A stretch of 24,259 nt of DNA from Chitinophagaceae bacterium UBA4407. Its GTDB lineage: Bacteria; Bacteroidota; Bacteroidia; Chitinophagales; Chitinophagaceae. Position numbers and translations under genes: made by a program. This document shows, in pieces, positions 15,927 through 22,885 of the stretch (position 1 is the first letter of the stretch; each line of letters starts with the position of its first letter). The notes under the pieces are model-generated. The model searched no databases. It was not told the origin of the DNA and saw only the letters and a list, made by a program, of their open reading frames with translations. Where the stretch lies: positions 1 through 24,259 of the forward strand of contig DGQT01000069.1 of the NCBI GenBank assembly GCA_002390845.1, in the 5' to 3' direction.

Positions 15927-16190
15927 ATGTACATCGCAGTAAATCACAAGATCAGCAACCCCGAAAATTTCTGGGCCTCAGCACAGGCAAGCCTTCCCGA
16001 ACTTCCGGTTGCAGGCGTTAAAAGAATCATTAATGTTTTTCCTGCGCCAGATAATACCGAAGCTACCTGCATTTGGGAGGCTGACAGCATAGATCAGTTA
16101 AATACTTATTTACGCAGTAAAGTTCACGACTGGAGCCAGGAAACATATCACGAAATTAATGCTGCAGCGGCAATGGGGCTTGTTGTTTAA
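15927..16190 (+). CDS. Small uncharacterised alpha/beta protein
   Basis: The 87-residue protein begins MYIAVNHKISNPENFW and ends in an alanine-rich EINAAAAMGLVV. The alternation of strands (YIAVNHKI, KRIINVFPA, ATCIWEAD) and helices (ENFWASAQASL, IDQLNTYLRSKV) suggests a dimeric alpha-beta barrel, as in antibiotic-monooxygenase-like or stress-response proteins. This is a fold guess from the pattern; I do not recognise a named family or active site. It lies between the divergent DUF3820 gene and convergent typA, and it is followed by an element unit and a clear terminator. Confidence 0.7.
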   Translation: MYIAVNHKISNPENFWASAQASLPELPVAGVKRIINVFPAPDNTEATCIWEADSIDQLNTYLRSKVHDWSQETYHEINAAAAMGLVV

Positions 16191-16241
16191 AACCAGGGAA
16201 CGACATTAAACCCGCAGCCCAAAGCTGATTGTCATTCTTCT

Positions 16242-16293
16242 GTAAAAGTGTGCGACGCAAGAAAAGCTGAATATGTATTCAACTGACTGGAAC
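16242..16293 (+). repeat. Dispersed intergenic element, unit 8
   Basis: The unit reads GTAAAAGTGTGCGACGCAAG followed by a spacer starting AAAAGCTGAATATG. The tail is degenerate (GACTGGAAC followed by AAAAAT) but in the expected place. An AGCTGA box lies 19 bases before the GTAA. The tail points to the 3' end of typA. Confidence 0.65.
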
Positions 16294-16308
16294 AAAAATG
16301 TTTAAAAT

Positions 16309-16342
16309 AAAAAAGCCGCCAATTATTCATCAGCGGCTTTTT
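16309..16342. terminator. Bidirectional rho-independent terminator
   Basis: AAAAAGCCGC (from 16310) and GCGGCTTTTT (ending 16342) are perfect inverted arms around a loop of about 13 bases. T runs occur on both strands. The hairpin lies between the convergent ends of the small gene at 16190 and typA at 16362, so it can stop transcripts from both directions. Confidence 0.85.
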
Positions 16343-16361
16343 ATATTCTTTACAAAAAGGT

Positions 16362-18173
16362 TTATGCCATTTCTGTTTGCATACTTTTAGATACCTTTTT
16401 CCTGTCGTCTTCGTTAAGGATCACCTTGCGCATACGTATGTTTTTCGGCGTTACTTCAATGCACTCATCCTGCTGAATATATTCCATACATTCTTCCAGT
16501 GTCATCAACGTTTTTGGTGCAATACGGCTTGCATCATCGCTGCCGCTGGCACGGTGGTTCGTTAATTTCTTTGGTTCAGTAGCATTTACAATAAGATCGC
16601 CTGGCTTAATATGCTCGGCAATAATCTGGCCTACATAAACTTCTTCACCCGGATCTACAAAGAAAGTTCCGCGATCCTGCAATTTATCTATGGAATAGCC
16701 TGTTGTGCGTTCCTGGTTTTTAGAGATCAATACGCCATTATTTCTTCCGGGTATTGGTCCTTTCCACGGTTTATATTCGTTAAAGCGGTGTGCCATTACA
16801 GCTTCGCCGGCGGTATTGGTAAGCATGTTAGAACGCAGCCCTATTAAACCCCTTGAAGGAATTTCAAATTCAAGGTGTTGCATTTCGCCCTTGCTTTCCA
16901 TAATAAGCATTTCGCCTTTACGCTGCGTTACAAGGTCAATAACCCTGCCGCTGAATTCCTGTGGCACATCTACCACCAGTGTTTCATAAGGTTCGTGCTT
17001 TTTACCATCAATATATTTTACCAGTACCGTAGGCTGGCCCACGTTTAATTCATACCCTTCCCTGCGCATGGTTTCTATTAGAATACCAAGATGCAAAATA
17101 CCGCGTCCAAATACTAAGAAACTATCTGCACCATCAGTATCTTCTACACGCAATGCAAGATTTTTTTCAGTTTCTTTCATTAACCTGTCTCGTAAATGTC
17201 GACTGGTTACAAACTTACCATCGCGGCCAAAGAAAGGTGAGTTATTGATGCTGAAAAGCATACTCATGGTAGGCTCATCCACACTGATTACCGGCAGCGC
17301 TTCAGGATTGTCGATATCTGCAATGGTATCGCCAATATTAAAATCATCAAGACCAACTACTGCACAAAGATCGCCGCAAACTACTTCTGCAACTTTCTTT
17401 TTGCCCATACCTTCAAAAACATAGAGCTCTTTTACTTTAGTGCGTTTGATGGTTCCATCGGCCTGCATCAAAGCAATTGTCTGGGCTTCTTTTATTACGC
17501 CACGTGCTACTTTACCAATGGCAATACGGCCAAGAAAAGAAGAATAATCTAATGAAGTAATCTGCATTTGCAGCGGGCCTTCATTTATTATCGGCGCAGG
17601 AACATACTTAATTACACCATCAAGCAAAGGCGTAATGTCTTCGCTTTGCTCTAATGTGCTGTTGAACCATCCATTCTTCCCGCTGCCATAGAATGTAGGA
17701 AAATCAAGTTGTTCTTCAGTTGCATCAAGATTAAAGAAGAGCTCAAAAACTGCATCGTGTACTTCGTCGGGGCGGCAGTTGGGTTTATCAACTTTATTGA
17801 TAATAACAATAGGTTTCAGTTTCAGGTGTAATGCCTTCTGCAATACAAAACGTGTTTGCGGCATAGGGCCTTCGAATGCATCAACCAAAAGCAAAACACC
17901 ATCTGCCATTTTCAAAACACGTTCAACCTCACCACCAAAATCGCTGTGGCCGGGTGTGTCAATCACATTTATCTTAACCCCTTTATAGGTAACAGATGCG
18001 TTTTTACTAAAAATTGTAATACCTCTTTCACGTTCCAGGTCGTTGCTGTCCATAATCAGGTCGCCGGTTTCCTGGTTGTCTCTGAATACTTTGGTGGCAT
18101 GTAAAATTTTATCTACAAGAGTGGTTTTACCATGGTCAACGTGTGCAATAATTGCAATATTTCTTATTTCCAT
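16362..18173 (-). CDS. typA: GTPase TypA/BipA
   Basis: The 603-residue protein is a full-length translational GTPase. It begins MEIRNIAIIAHVDHGKTTLVDK, with G1 at about residues 10-17. DTPGHSDFGGEVERVL is G3 with switch II, and NKVDKPNC is G4. Domain II and two EF-G-like alpha/beta domains follow. The C-terminal domain special to BipA carries GRNNGVLISKNQERTTGY and LTNHRASGSDDASRI. The protein binds the ribosome at the EF-G site and assists 50S assembly and growth at low temperature or under stress. It has its own promoter at 18272-18301, overlapping an inverted repeat, and ends at a bidirectional terminator. Nothing is missing compared with the family. Confidence 0.97.
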   Translation of the reverse strand: MEIRNIAIIAHVDHGKTTLVDKILHATKVFRDNQETGDLIMDSNDLERERGITIFSKNASVTYKGVKINVIDTPGHSDFGGEVERVLKMADGVLLLVDAFEGPMPQTRFVLQKALHLKLKPIVIINKVDKPNCRPDEVHDAVFELFFNLDATEEQLDFPTFYGSGKNGWFNSTLEQSEDITPLLDGVIKYVPAPIINEGPLQMQITSLDYSSFLGRIAIGKVARGVIKEAQTIALMQADGTIKRTKVKELYVFEGMGKKKVAEVVCGDLCAVVGLDDFNIGDTIADIDNPEALPVISVDEPTMSMLFSINNSPFFGRDGKFVTSRHLRDRLMKETEKNLALRVEDTDGADSFLVFGRGILHLGILIETMRREGYELNVGQPTVLVKYIDGKKHEPYETLVVDVPQEFSGRVIDLVTQRKGEMLIMESKGEMQHLEFEIPSRGLIGLRSNMLTNTAGEAVMAHRFNEYKPWKGPIPGRNNGVLISKNQERTTGYSIDKLQDRGTFFVDPGEEVYVGQIIAEHIKPGDLIVNATEPKKLTNHRASGSDDASRIAPKTLMTLEECMEYIQQDECIEVTPKNIRMRKVILNEDDRKKVSKSMQTEMA

Positions 18174-18177
18174 AATT

Positions 18178-18206
18178 TATAGCTGCGAGCTATGAGCTAA
18201 AAGCTG
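18178..18206. repeat. AGCT-iterated repeat in the typA leader
   Basis: The segment reads TAGCTGCGAGCTATGAGCT followed by AAAAGCTG. Iterated AGCT words also make up the region at 7445-7490. This lies 5-33 bases upstream of the typA start codon, inside the predicted leader, so it could fold near the ribosome-binding region. Confidence 0.4.
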
Positions 18207-18269
18207 TGTGCAAATCAAAAAAAGTCCTGCTAACAACAACTTATCACTAAATGCTTTTTTATTTAAAGC

Positions 18270-18301
18270 TGCAAATGTACGCATTTGCAACGGAGTAGCA
18301 A
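18270..18301 (-). promoter_or_regulatory. typA promoter overlapping an 8-bp inverted repeat
   Basis: On the minus strand TTG (18299-18301) is followed by exactly 19 bases and TACATTTG (18272-18279). This matches the Bacteroidota primary sigma consensus TTG-N19-TAnnTTTG. The -7 box lies within TGCAAATG-TACG-CATTTGCA, a perfect 8-bp inverted repeat at 18270-18289. The start site would be near 18265, giving a leader of about 90 bases. The inverted repeat over the -7 box could be an operator or chance. Confidence 0.7.
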
Positions 18302-18326
18302 GGGGCGGAGAGATGAATATTATGTT

Positions 18327-18375
18327 ACCAGCATTAAAACACTGTGGCATCGCCTGTTGTGTCACTCACTTGTAC
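18327..18375 (-). repeat. Dispersed intergenic element, unit 9 (variant B)
   Basis: On the minus strand the unit reads GTACAAGTGAGTGACACAAC, a 23-bp spacer beginning AGGCGATGCCA, then GCTGGT. An AGCTCA box lies 21 bases before the GTAC. The tail points to the typA promoter and start. Confidence 0.78.
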
Positions 18376-18460
18376 ATTCGGATTATAGATTGAGCTTTAC
18401 CATAGCGTAGATTCACGTATTAAAATTGTACATTACCGTAGCAACTCCTTTAGCAGAAAG

Positions 18461-18510
18461 TTTTTTATCTCAAGTTCCAGGTTTTCTTTAGGAAGGTTTG
18501 GAATAACCTG
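18461..18510 (-). repeat. Imperfect direct repeat flanking a small gene, copy 1
   Basis: This copy aligns with 18903-18951 at about 70% with one single-base gap (shared blocks TTTTTATCT, AAGTT, GGAAG, GGAA). Read on the minus strand it encodes VIPNLPKENLELEIKNF, and the other copy encodes IVPGLPKGDLETLDKN. Many changes preserve the residue type, so both look like ends of one coding family. A stop codon lies directly upstream in each. Confidence 0.5.
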
Positions 18511-18522
18511 TCAAAATGATCA

Positions 18523-18897
18523 ATGAAAGTAATTATGGACAAGTATTACATTATTGAAGACATTATTTTCATGCCAAAAAAGTCTAAGGAGGAAGATATG
18601 TCCGTATATTCCTTGCTGAAAAAAAGCGGTTATTTTAAATTTCATAGAGAAATAAATGAAATAGATATTTTTGAAGTCCTCAGTAAAACCCCTGAATGTG
18701 TAAGCCAATGGTTAGCCTGGTCGGAAGATAAACGCACAGGACCTGGTTGGCATTTTGAAAAAACTCAAAGTGAAAAATATTATATTGTTAGTCACTATCC
18801 ACCAAAAACAAATTTAAAACCAATTGTGTCTTTTGATAAAATAGCTGCATGCGCAGCTTTTATTAAAAAAGAAATTGAGCGTATAAGAAAGAGCTAA
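18523..18897 (+). CDS. Orphan small soluble protein
   Basis: The 124-residue protein is charged and soluble, with no signal peptide or membrane segment. Notable segments are CVSQWLAWSEDKRTGPGWHFE in the middle and a C-terminal amphipathic helix FIKKEIERIRKS. I recognise no family. The size, composition and AT-rich orphan setting are similar to immunity-like or accessory proteins, but that is only an impression. The start could be Met1 (18523) or Met5 (18535). The gene is bracketed by two imperfect direct repeats (18461-18510 and 18903-18951), as if inserted as a unit. It is convergent with the membrane protein at 18978. Confidence 0.6.
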   Translation: MKVIMDKYYIIEDIIFMPKKSKEEDMSVYSLLKKSGYFKFHREINEIDIFEVLSKTPECVSQWLAWSEDKRTGPGWHFEKTQSEKYYIVSHYPPKTNLKPIVSFDKIAACAAFIKKEIERIRKS

Positions 18898-18902
18898 CAA
18901 AG

Positions 18903-18951
18903 GTTTTTATCTAAAGTTTCAAGGTCACCCTTCGGAAGACCAGGAACAATT
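18903..18951 (-). repeat. Imperfect direct repeat flanking a small gene, copy 2
   Basis: This is the partner of 18461-18510, in the same orientation and starting 5 bases after the stop of the small gene. On the minus strand it reads IVPGLPKGDLETLDKN. It may mark a decayed gene end or the border of an inserted segment. Confidence 0.5.
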
Positions 18952-18977
18952 CAGAGCAGGCGATAGGGGCGAAAAAC

Positions 18978-19286
18978 TCAAACAATACCTAGAGTATTAG
19001 TCAGATAAAAAAACAACAAACAAAAAATATATACAATAAATATTTGAATGGGTTTAAAGGATTTATAGTAAAACAAGAAATATATTCCAAAAGTCAAATT
19101 AATTAAGCAAAACATCTTAAAGGTTAGAAATATGGAGAAGTAAGTAAAAGATTTTTGAATACTGGCAGAATTAGATAAACTTTCAAGGCTCACAGTTGAT
19201 TTTAAAAATATATTTATAACGATATTAAGTGACATGGAAAAAAGCATAATTATCACAACCGCTTTAGCTATTTTTTTCCAGTTCAT
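18978..19286 (-). CDS. Orphan small membrane protein
   Basis: The 102-residue protein has a lysine-rich start (NWKKIAK) and about three hydrophobic segments: residues 9-27 (VVIIMLFSMSLNIVINIF), 48-72 (TYFSIFLTFKMFCLINLTFGIYF) and 80-100 (QIFIVYIFCLLFFYLTNTLGIV). A serine-rich loop (SLESLSNSASIQKS) separates the first two. It is very AT-rich and lies next to the equally AT-rich orphan gene at 18523. I recognise no family. Its closeness and convergent layout with 18523 could mean a small acquired module, but no functional link is shown. Confidence 0.5.
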   Translation of the reverse strand: MNWKKIAKAVVIIMLFSMSLNIVINIFLKSTVSLESLSNSASIQKSFTYFSIFLTFKMFCLINLTFGIYFLFYYKSFKPIQIFIVYIFCLLFFYLTNTLGIV

Positions 19287-19418
19287 AATAGTTCCATTGT
19301 TTAGAAGGCTAACCTTCGTTCATCTACTAATATTATTCTGCGGCGTTTTTTGGGCTCTCGCTCAACAATAATTCGCTTCAATCTACGCATCGGTAAAAGC
19401 CAAATTCATAATCCAACC

Positions 19419-19468
19419 GTACAAGAGTGCGACGCAACGATGCTCAATTGAAATATCCAAAGCTGGGC
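19419..19468 (+). repeat. Dispersed intergenic element, unit 10
   Basis: The unit reads GTACAAGAGTGCGACGCAAC, a 23-bp spacer starting GATGCTCAATTGAAATA, then GCTGGGC. The spacer is close to that of unit 12 (GATGCTAAATTGAAATA), so these two copies are recently related. The tail ends 16 bases before the dusB stop codon. Confidence 0.82.
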
Positions 19469-19484
19469 TCAAAAAATTGCTTAC

Positions 19485-20522
19485 TTATATAGCGCAATGC
19501 TCATGATAATTTTCCAGCACAATGGGATTGTGTTCTATTTCTACGCCCTGGTAATGTGCGAGTACTTCGTCTAATACTTCTTCTACTTCGGCCACCGTTT
19601 TTAAAATTACCAGGCGGTTGCGGTATTCTTTTATGCCGGGCAAACCCTTGAGATAATTGGCGTAATGGCGGCGCATTTCGTTGATGCCTGCAATAGGGCC
19701 CTTCCACTCAAAAGATTTGCGTAAATGCTTTTTGCAAACTTCCACACGCTCTTCAAGGGTAGGCGGGGCAAGGGGTTCGCCGGTTTGTATGTATTGCTTT
19801 ATCTCACGAAAAATCCATGGGTAACCAATGGCGGCGCGACCGATCATAATGCCATCTACACCATACCGGTTCTTGTATTCCAGCGCTTTTTTTGGGCTGT
19901 CAATATCGCCATTACCAAAAATGGGTATGTGTATGCGTGGGTTATTTTTTACTTTGGCAATGAGGCTCCAGTCGGCTTCGCCCTTGTACATTTGAGCACG
20001 GGTACGGCCATGAATGGCGAGGGCTTTTATGCCCACATCCTGCAGGCGCTCTGCAACTTCTTCAATATTTTTGGTGTTCTCATCCCAGCCCAAACGCGTT
20101 TTAACCGTAACGGGAAGTTTGGTAGCTTTTACCACTGCATCAGTAAGGCGAACCATCAGGTCAAGATCTTTCAGCACGCCGGCACCAGCACCTTTGCAGG
20201 CTACCTTTTTTACAGGGCATCCAAAGTTGATATCGAGCAAATCTGGGTTGGTAACATCCACAATTTTTGCGGCCATGGCAAGGCTGTCTTCATCGCCGCC
20301 GAAAATTTGAATGCCAATTGGCTTTTCGTAATCGAATATGTCGAGCTTCTGTTGGCTTTTAATGGCATGGCGAATTAACCCTTCGCTGCTGATGAATTCA
20401 GTATACATCAGGTCGGCGCCATTATCCTTGCACACGGCACGGAACGGCGGGTCGCTTACATCCTCCATGGGTGCCAGCAACAGGGGAAAGTCCGGAAGTA
20501 CGATGTTGTCAATCTTTACCAT
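19485..20522 (-). CDS. dusB: tRNA-dihydrouridine synthase B
   Basis: From Met at 20522 the protein has 345 residues. It opens VKIDNIVLPDFPLLLAPMEDVSDPPFR, the FMN-binding TIM-barrel start. GCPVKKVACKGAGAGVL carries the catalytic cysteine. VKTRLGW, IHGRTRAQMYKGEADW, FGNGDI and MIGRAAIGYPWIF complete the Dus pattern. DusB reduces uridines in the tRNA D-loop using NADPH and FMN. A longer reading starting at 20579 adds 19 residues (LFYLKQHIFLL) with no family match, so I prefer 20522. It is divergent from the CPBP protease gene with only 83 bases between the starts; a TAAATTTG box on the minus strand at 20577-20584 could be its -7 element but lacks a well-placed TTG. Confidence 0.93.
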   Translation of the reverse strand: MVKIDNIVLPDFPLLLAPMEDVSDPPFRAVCKDNGADLMYTEFISSEGLIRHAIKSQQKLDIFDYEKPIGIQIFGGDEDSLAMAAKIVDVTNPDLLDINFGCPVKKVACKGAGAGVLKDLDLMVRLTDAVVKATKLPVTVKTRLGWDENTKNIEEVAERLQDVGIKALAIHGRTRAQMYKGEADWSLIAKVKNNPRIHIPIFGNGDIDSPKKALEYKNRYGVDGIMIGRAAIGYPWIFREIKQYIQTGEPLAPPTLEERVEVCKKHLRKSFEWKGPIAGINEMRRHYANYLKGLPGIKEYRNRLVILKTVAEVEEVLDEVLAHYQGVEIEHNPIVLENYHEHCAI

Positions 20523-20605
20523 TACTTGTGAATAGCCATTTAGCAAAAAAATATGCTGTTTCAAATAAAAGAGTTGCAAATTTACAGCCTTATTTCAGAA
20601 AGTGT

Positions 20606-21538
20606 ATGATGTATCAGCAAAGATTCAACCCGTTATCGAAGTTTGCATTGCTATTATGCCTTTGCGGGGCAGGTATTATCTTAAGCTCTATTGTAACAGG
20701 ATTGGTTGGTAACGCGGTGCTGCATACCGATCTAAAAAATCTTGCTGCTGAATTAATGAAACCCGAAAATGTTCAGCTGTCAAGAACCTTGCAGGTTATA
20801 ACAAGCTTTTTAATTATGGCAATGCCCGCCCTTGCTATGGGCAGAATTACCGGTGAAAACCCGATACAGCAATTGGGCTTCAGAGCTCCGGGCAATGCAT
20901 TTCAAACAGGCGTTGTAATATTAATGGTAATAGCAGGGTTTTTGTTAAGCGGCGCTTTGGGCGAATTAAATAAACTAATACCCATTCCGCAATCAGCCGC
21001 CACATATTTTAAAGGCCTGGAAGATAATTACAACAAACAGGTAATGAGTATGGGCAGCATGCGGTCTGCCGCCGATTATTTTTACTCATTAATTGTACTT
21101 GCGCTGGTCCCTGCAATTTTTGAAGAGATGCTGTTCAGGGGGGCTTTACAGCAGATTGTTGTATCTGGTACCCGTAGTGCTTTCTGGGGCATATTAATAA
21201 CCAGTATTATTTTCAGCGCTATTCATGTATCTTATTATGGATTTTTACCCCGGCTCTTTTTAGGAATGATGCTCGGCTATATTTTTTATTATAGCAAAAA
21301 CATCTGGATGAATATTGCCGCCCACTTTCTTAACAACGCATATGGTTTAACCGGCATGTACCTGCTAAGCCGCGAAGGAAAACTAACACCCGAAGCAATG
21401 AACGAAACGCTGCCGCTGTATTATGGATTGATTGGTGCCGTAATCGTTTATTTTCTTTTTGTGGCCTTCAAAAAGGAAAGTGAAAAATTATTATTAAATC
21501 ACGGAATCACAAACAATGCAAACATAGAGCACATATGA
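20606..21538 (+). CDS. CPBP family intramembrane metalloprotease
   Basis: From the chosen start (MMYQQRFNPLSK) the protein has 310 residues and about eight membrane segments. It shows the three Abi/CPBP motifs: EEMLFRG (EExxxR), FSAIHVSYYGF (FxxxH) and HFLNNAYG (HxxxN). The family includes CAAX prenyl-protease-like and bacteriocin self-immunity proteins; the bacterial substrate is usually unknown. The earlier in-frame ATG at 20471 lies inside the dusB coding region and adds residues without hydrophobic or family character, so it is rejected. The last 4 bases (ATGA) overlap the start of the DUF2007 gene, indicating translational coupling. Confidence 0.88.
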   Translation: MMYQQRFNPLSKFALLLCLCGAGIILSSIVTGLVGNAVLHTDLKNLAAELMKPENVQLSRTLQVITSFLIMAMPALAMGRITGENPIQQLGFRAPGNAFQTGVVILMVIAGFLLSGALGELNKLIPIPQSAATYFKGLEDNYNKQVMSMGSMRSAADYFYSLIVLALVPAIFEEMLFRGALQQIVVSGTRSAFWGILITSIIFSAIHVSYYGFLPRLFLGMMLGYIFYYSKNIWMNIAAHFLNNAYGLTGMYLLSREGKLTPEAMNETLPLYYGLIGAVIVYFLFVAFKKESEKLLLNHGITNNANIEHI

Positions 21539-21741
21539 AAGGATGGTATAAATTGTACATAACCCGCAACTATGCCGAGGCAAGCATTATAAAAGGTATG
21601 CTCGAAGAAAATAATATTGAAGTGGTGATTATGAACAAACTCGACAGCAGTTATCTTAACTTTGGAGATATTGAATTGTATGTGCCAGCCCATTTAAAAG
21701 ATATCGCCAAACAGTTACTGGATAAGGCTTTGCTGAATTAA
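21535..21741 (+). CDS. DUF2007 domain protein
   Basis: The 68-residue protein matches the DUF2007 pattern: a start YKLYITRNYAEASIIKGMLEE, then NIEVVIMNK, and later IELYVPAHLKDIAKQLLD. The small ferredoxin-like domain is often called a putative signal-transducing protein, distantly similar to P-II; no biochemical role is known. It overlaps the CPBP gene by the ATGA junction and probably shares its transcript. A 235-bp gap follows before cdsA. Confidence 0.85.
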   Translation: MKGWYKLYITRNYAEASIIKGMLEENNIEVVIMNKLDSSYLNFGDIELYVPAHLKDIAKQLLDKALLN

Positions 21742-21806
21742 AAAGCTGATTTTATTATTGTCAGTTGTGTGTGTCCTGAGTTGTATGAAGAATACCTTAT
21801 TTTTTT

Positions 21807-21856
21807 ACCAAGCCGAGGTATTACTATTGATCGTTCCTTGCGTCGCACACTTGTAC
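21807..21856 (-). repeat. Dispersed intergenic element, unit 11
   Basis: On the minus strand the unit reads GTACAAGTGTGCGACGCAAG, a 22-bp spacer, then GGCTTGGT as a diverged tail. A TGCTCAGTAATAATAAG box precedes the GTAC, matching that of unit 4. The tail points to the 3' end of the DUF2007 gene. A string at 21766-21779 (GTGTGTCCTGAG) might be a second, very degenerate copy. Confidence 0.72.
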
Positions 21857-21943
21857 ATTCTTATTATTACTGAGCATTTGGCTGCTCAATAGTACATTCG
21901 TAAATATGCAGATTCCTTTTTAGCAACTACCTTTACCAAATCG

Positions 21944-21973
21944 TAAATCGTACTTCAATAAATCGTACTTCAA
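21944..21973 (+). repeat. Perfect 15-bp tandem repeat before cdsA
   Basis: TAAATCGTACTTCAA occurs twice in a row (21944-21958 and 21959-21973), ending 3 bases before the cdsA ATG at 21977. A partial AAATCG lies just upstream. The repeat occupies the position of the ribosome-binding region and leaves no Shine-Dalgarno sequence. Copy number could vary by slippage. Confidence 0.75.
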
Positions 21974-21976
21974 AGC

Positions 21977-22852
21977 ATGGCCTTTAATCTGCAGACTTTT
22001 AAAATACGTGCTTTAACTGCTGTTGTTTTTGTAGCAGTAATGCTTAGCGGCTTATTGATCAATCACTGGACGTTCTTTCTCCTTTTCACTGTTATTCATT
22101 TTGGATGCTGGGTGGAGTTCCAAAAACTAATTGGACTAATTGATCCGGCATATAAAACAATTACACCTTTCCATCGGTATGGGGTAATGCTGATGGGCTG
22201 GGGGTTTATGTTGTGGATGACCAATAAAGCATATACCATTGGCAATTTTGACTTAAGCGAAATTGGCTGGTGGCTGCTGCTGTTATCTGCAATCACAGTG
22301 CCGCTTACAGAAGTGTTACTAAGCAAGCAAATGAACTTTAAACTAATTGCCCATTCTATATTCGGACTCTTGTATATTTCTTTGGCGTGGGGGTTAATGA
22401 TAAGTATAAGAAACCAGGGAATGATCTTTAAAGGAACATTTCTTTTTATGGATCTTGGATGGGCCATTCCATTAACCCTCATTGCCTCTATATGGATCAA
22501 CGACACCATGGCTTATATTGTAGGTTCCTTTATAGGCAAAACCCCTTTCTCAAAAATATCGCCAAAGAAAACCTGGGAGGGAACACTGGGCGGCGCTATA
22601 CTTGCTGTTGCTACGGTTACATTGGTTGGCTATTTCGCTTTTGGAATGAGTGACTACATTTCCCTGCTCGTAATTTCCTCCATCGCCGCAATTGCAGGTA
22701 CAGCCGGTGACCTGCTGGAAAGCAAACTAAAACGTATGGCTGGTGTAAAAGACAGCGGACAAATAATGCCGGGCCATGGTGGTTTCCTCGACCGTTTCGA
22801 TTCTTTATTGCTTGCCACACCTTTTGTATGGTTGTATTTGCAGTTCATTTAG
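21977..22852 (+). CDS. cdsA: Phosphatidate cytidylyltransferase (CDP-diglyceride synthase)
   Basis: The 291-residue membrane protein has about eight hydrophobic segments. It carries the full CdsA signature near its end: SKLKRMAGVKDSGQIMPGHG followed by GFLDRFDS. SPKKTWEGTLGG in the preceding loop is also typical. The enzyme makes CDP-diacylglycerol from phosphatidate and CTP, the precursor of phosphatidylethanolamine and other phospholipids. It stands before psd, which acts later in the same pathway; phosphatidylserine synthase is not in the window. The start lies directly behind a 15-bp tandem repeat. No frameshift or missing residue was seen. Confidence 0.95.
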   Translation: MAFNLQTFKIRALTAVVFVAVMLSGLLINHWTFFLLFTVIHFGCWVEFQKLIGLIDPAYKTITPFHRYGVMLMGWGFMLWMTNKAYTIGNFDLSEIGWWLLLLSAITVPLTEVLLSKQMNFKLIAHSIFGLLYISLAWGLMISIRNQGMIFKGTFLFMDLGWAIPLTLIASIWINDTMAYIVGSFIGKTPFSKISPKKTWEGTLGGAILAVATVTLVGYFAFGMSDYISLLVISSIAAIAGTAGDLLESKLKRMAGVKDSGQIMPGHGGFLDRFDSLLLATPFVWLYLQFI

Positions 22853-22885
22853 CAGTACAATCTTAGTTCAACAGAATTACTGAAC

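Larger units (their letters stand above)
18174..18522. other. Divergent intergenic region upstream of typA
   Basis: This 349-bp region holds an AGCT-rich repeat in the typA leader, the typA promoter, element unit 9 and, at its right end, the first of two imperfect direct repeats around the next small gene. No coding region is supported; a minus-strand frame ending in LEIKNFLLKELLR near 18437-18510 is treated as a decayed fragment. Confidence 0.6.

Noticed and set aside
18461..18951. The direct repeats around the small gene as integron attC sites
   Set aside because: I see no RYYYAAC/GTTRRRY core pair and no strong self-pairing arms, and no integrase is in the window.
19725..20378. A 217-codon open frame on the plus strand inside dusB
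   Set aside because: It lies entirely antisense to the highly conserved dusB coding region and its translation has no family features; it is a shadow of that gene.
20577..20584. TAAATTTG on the minus strand as the dusB promoter -7 box
   Set aside because: It fits TAnnTTTG, but the nearest TTG upstream is 33 bp away, well outside the usual spacing, so I did not list it as a promoter.
20471..20605. N-terminal extension of the CPBP protease
   Set aside because: It overlaps the start of dusB on the other strand, and the added residues are neither hydrophobic nor family-like; Met at 20606 starts the recognisable protein.
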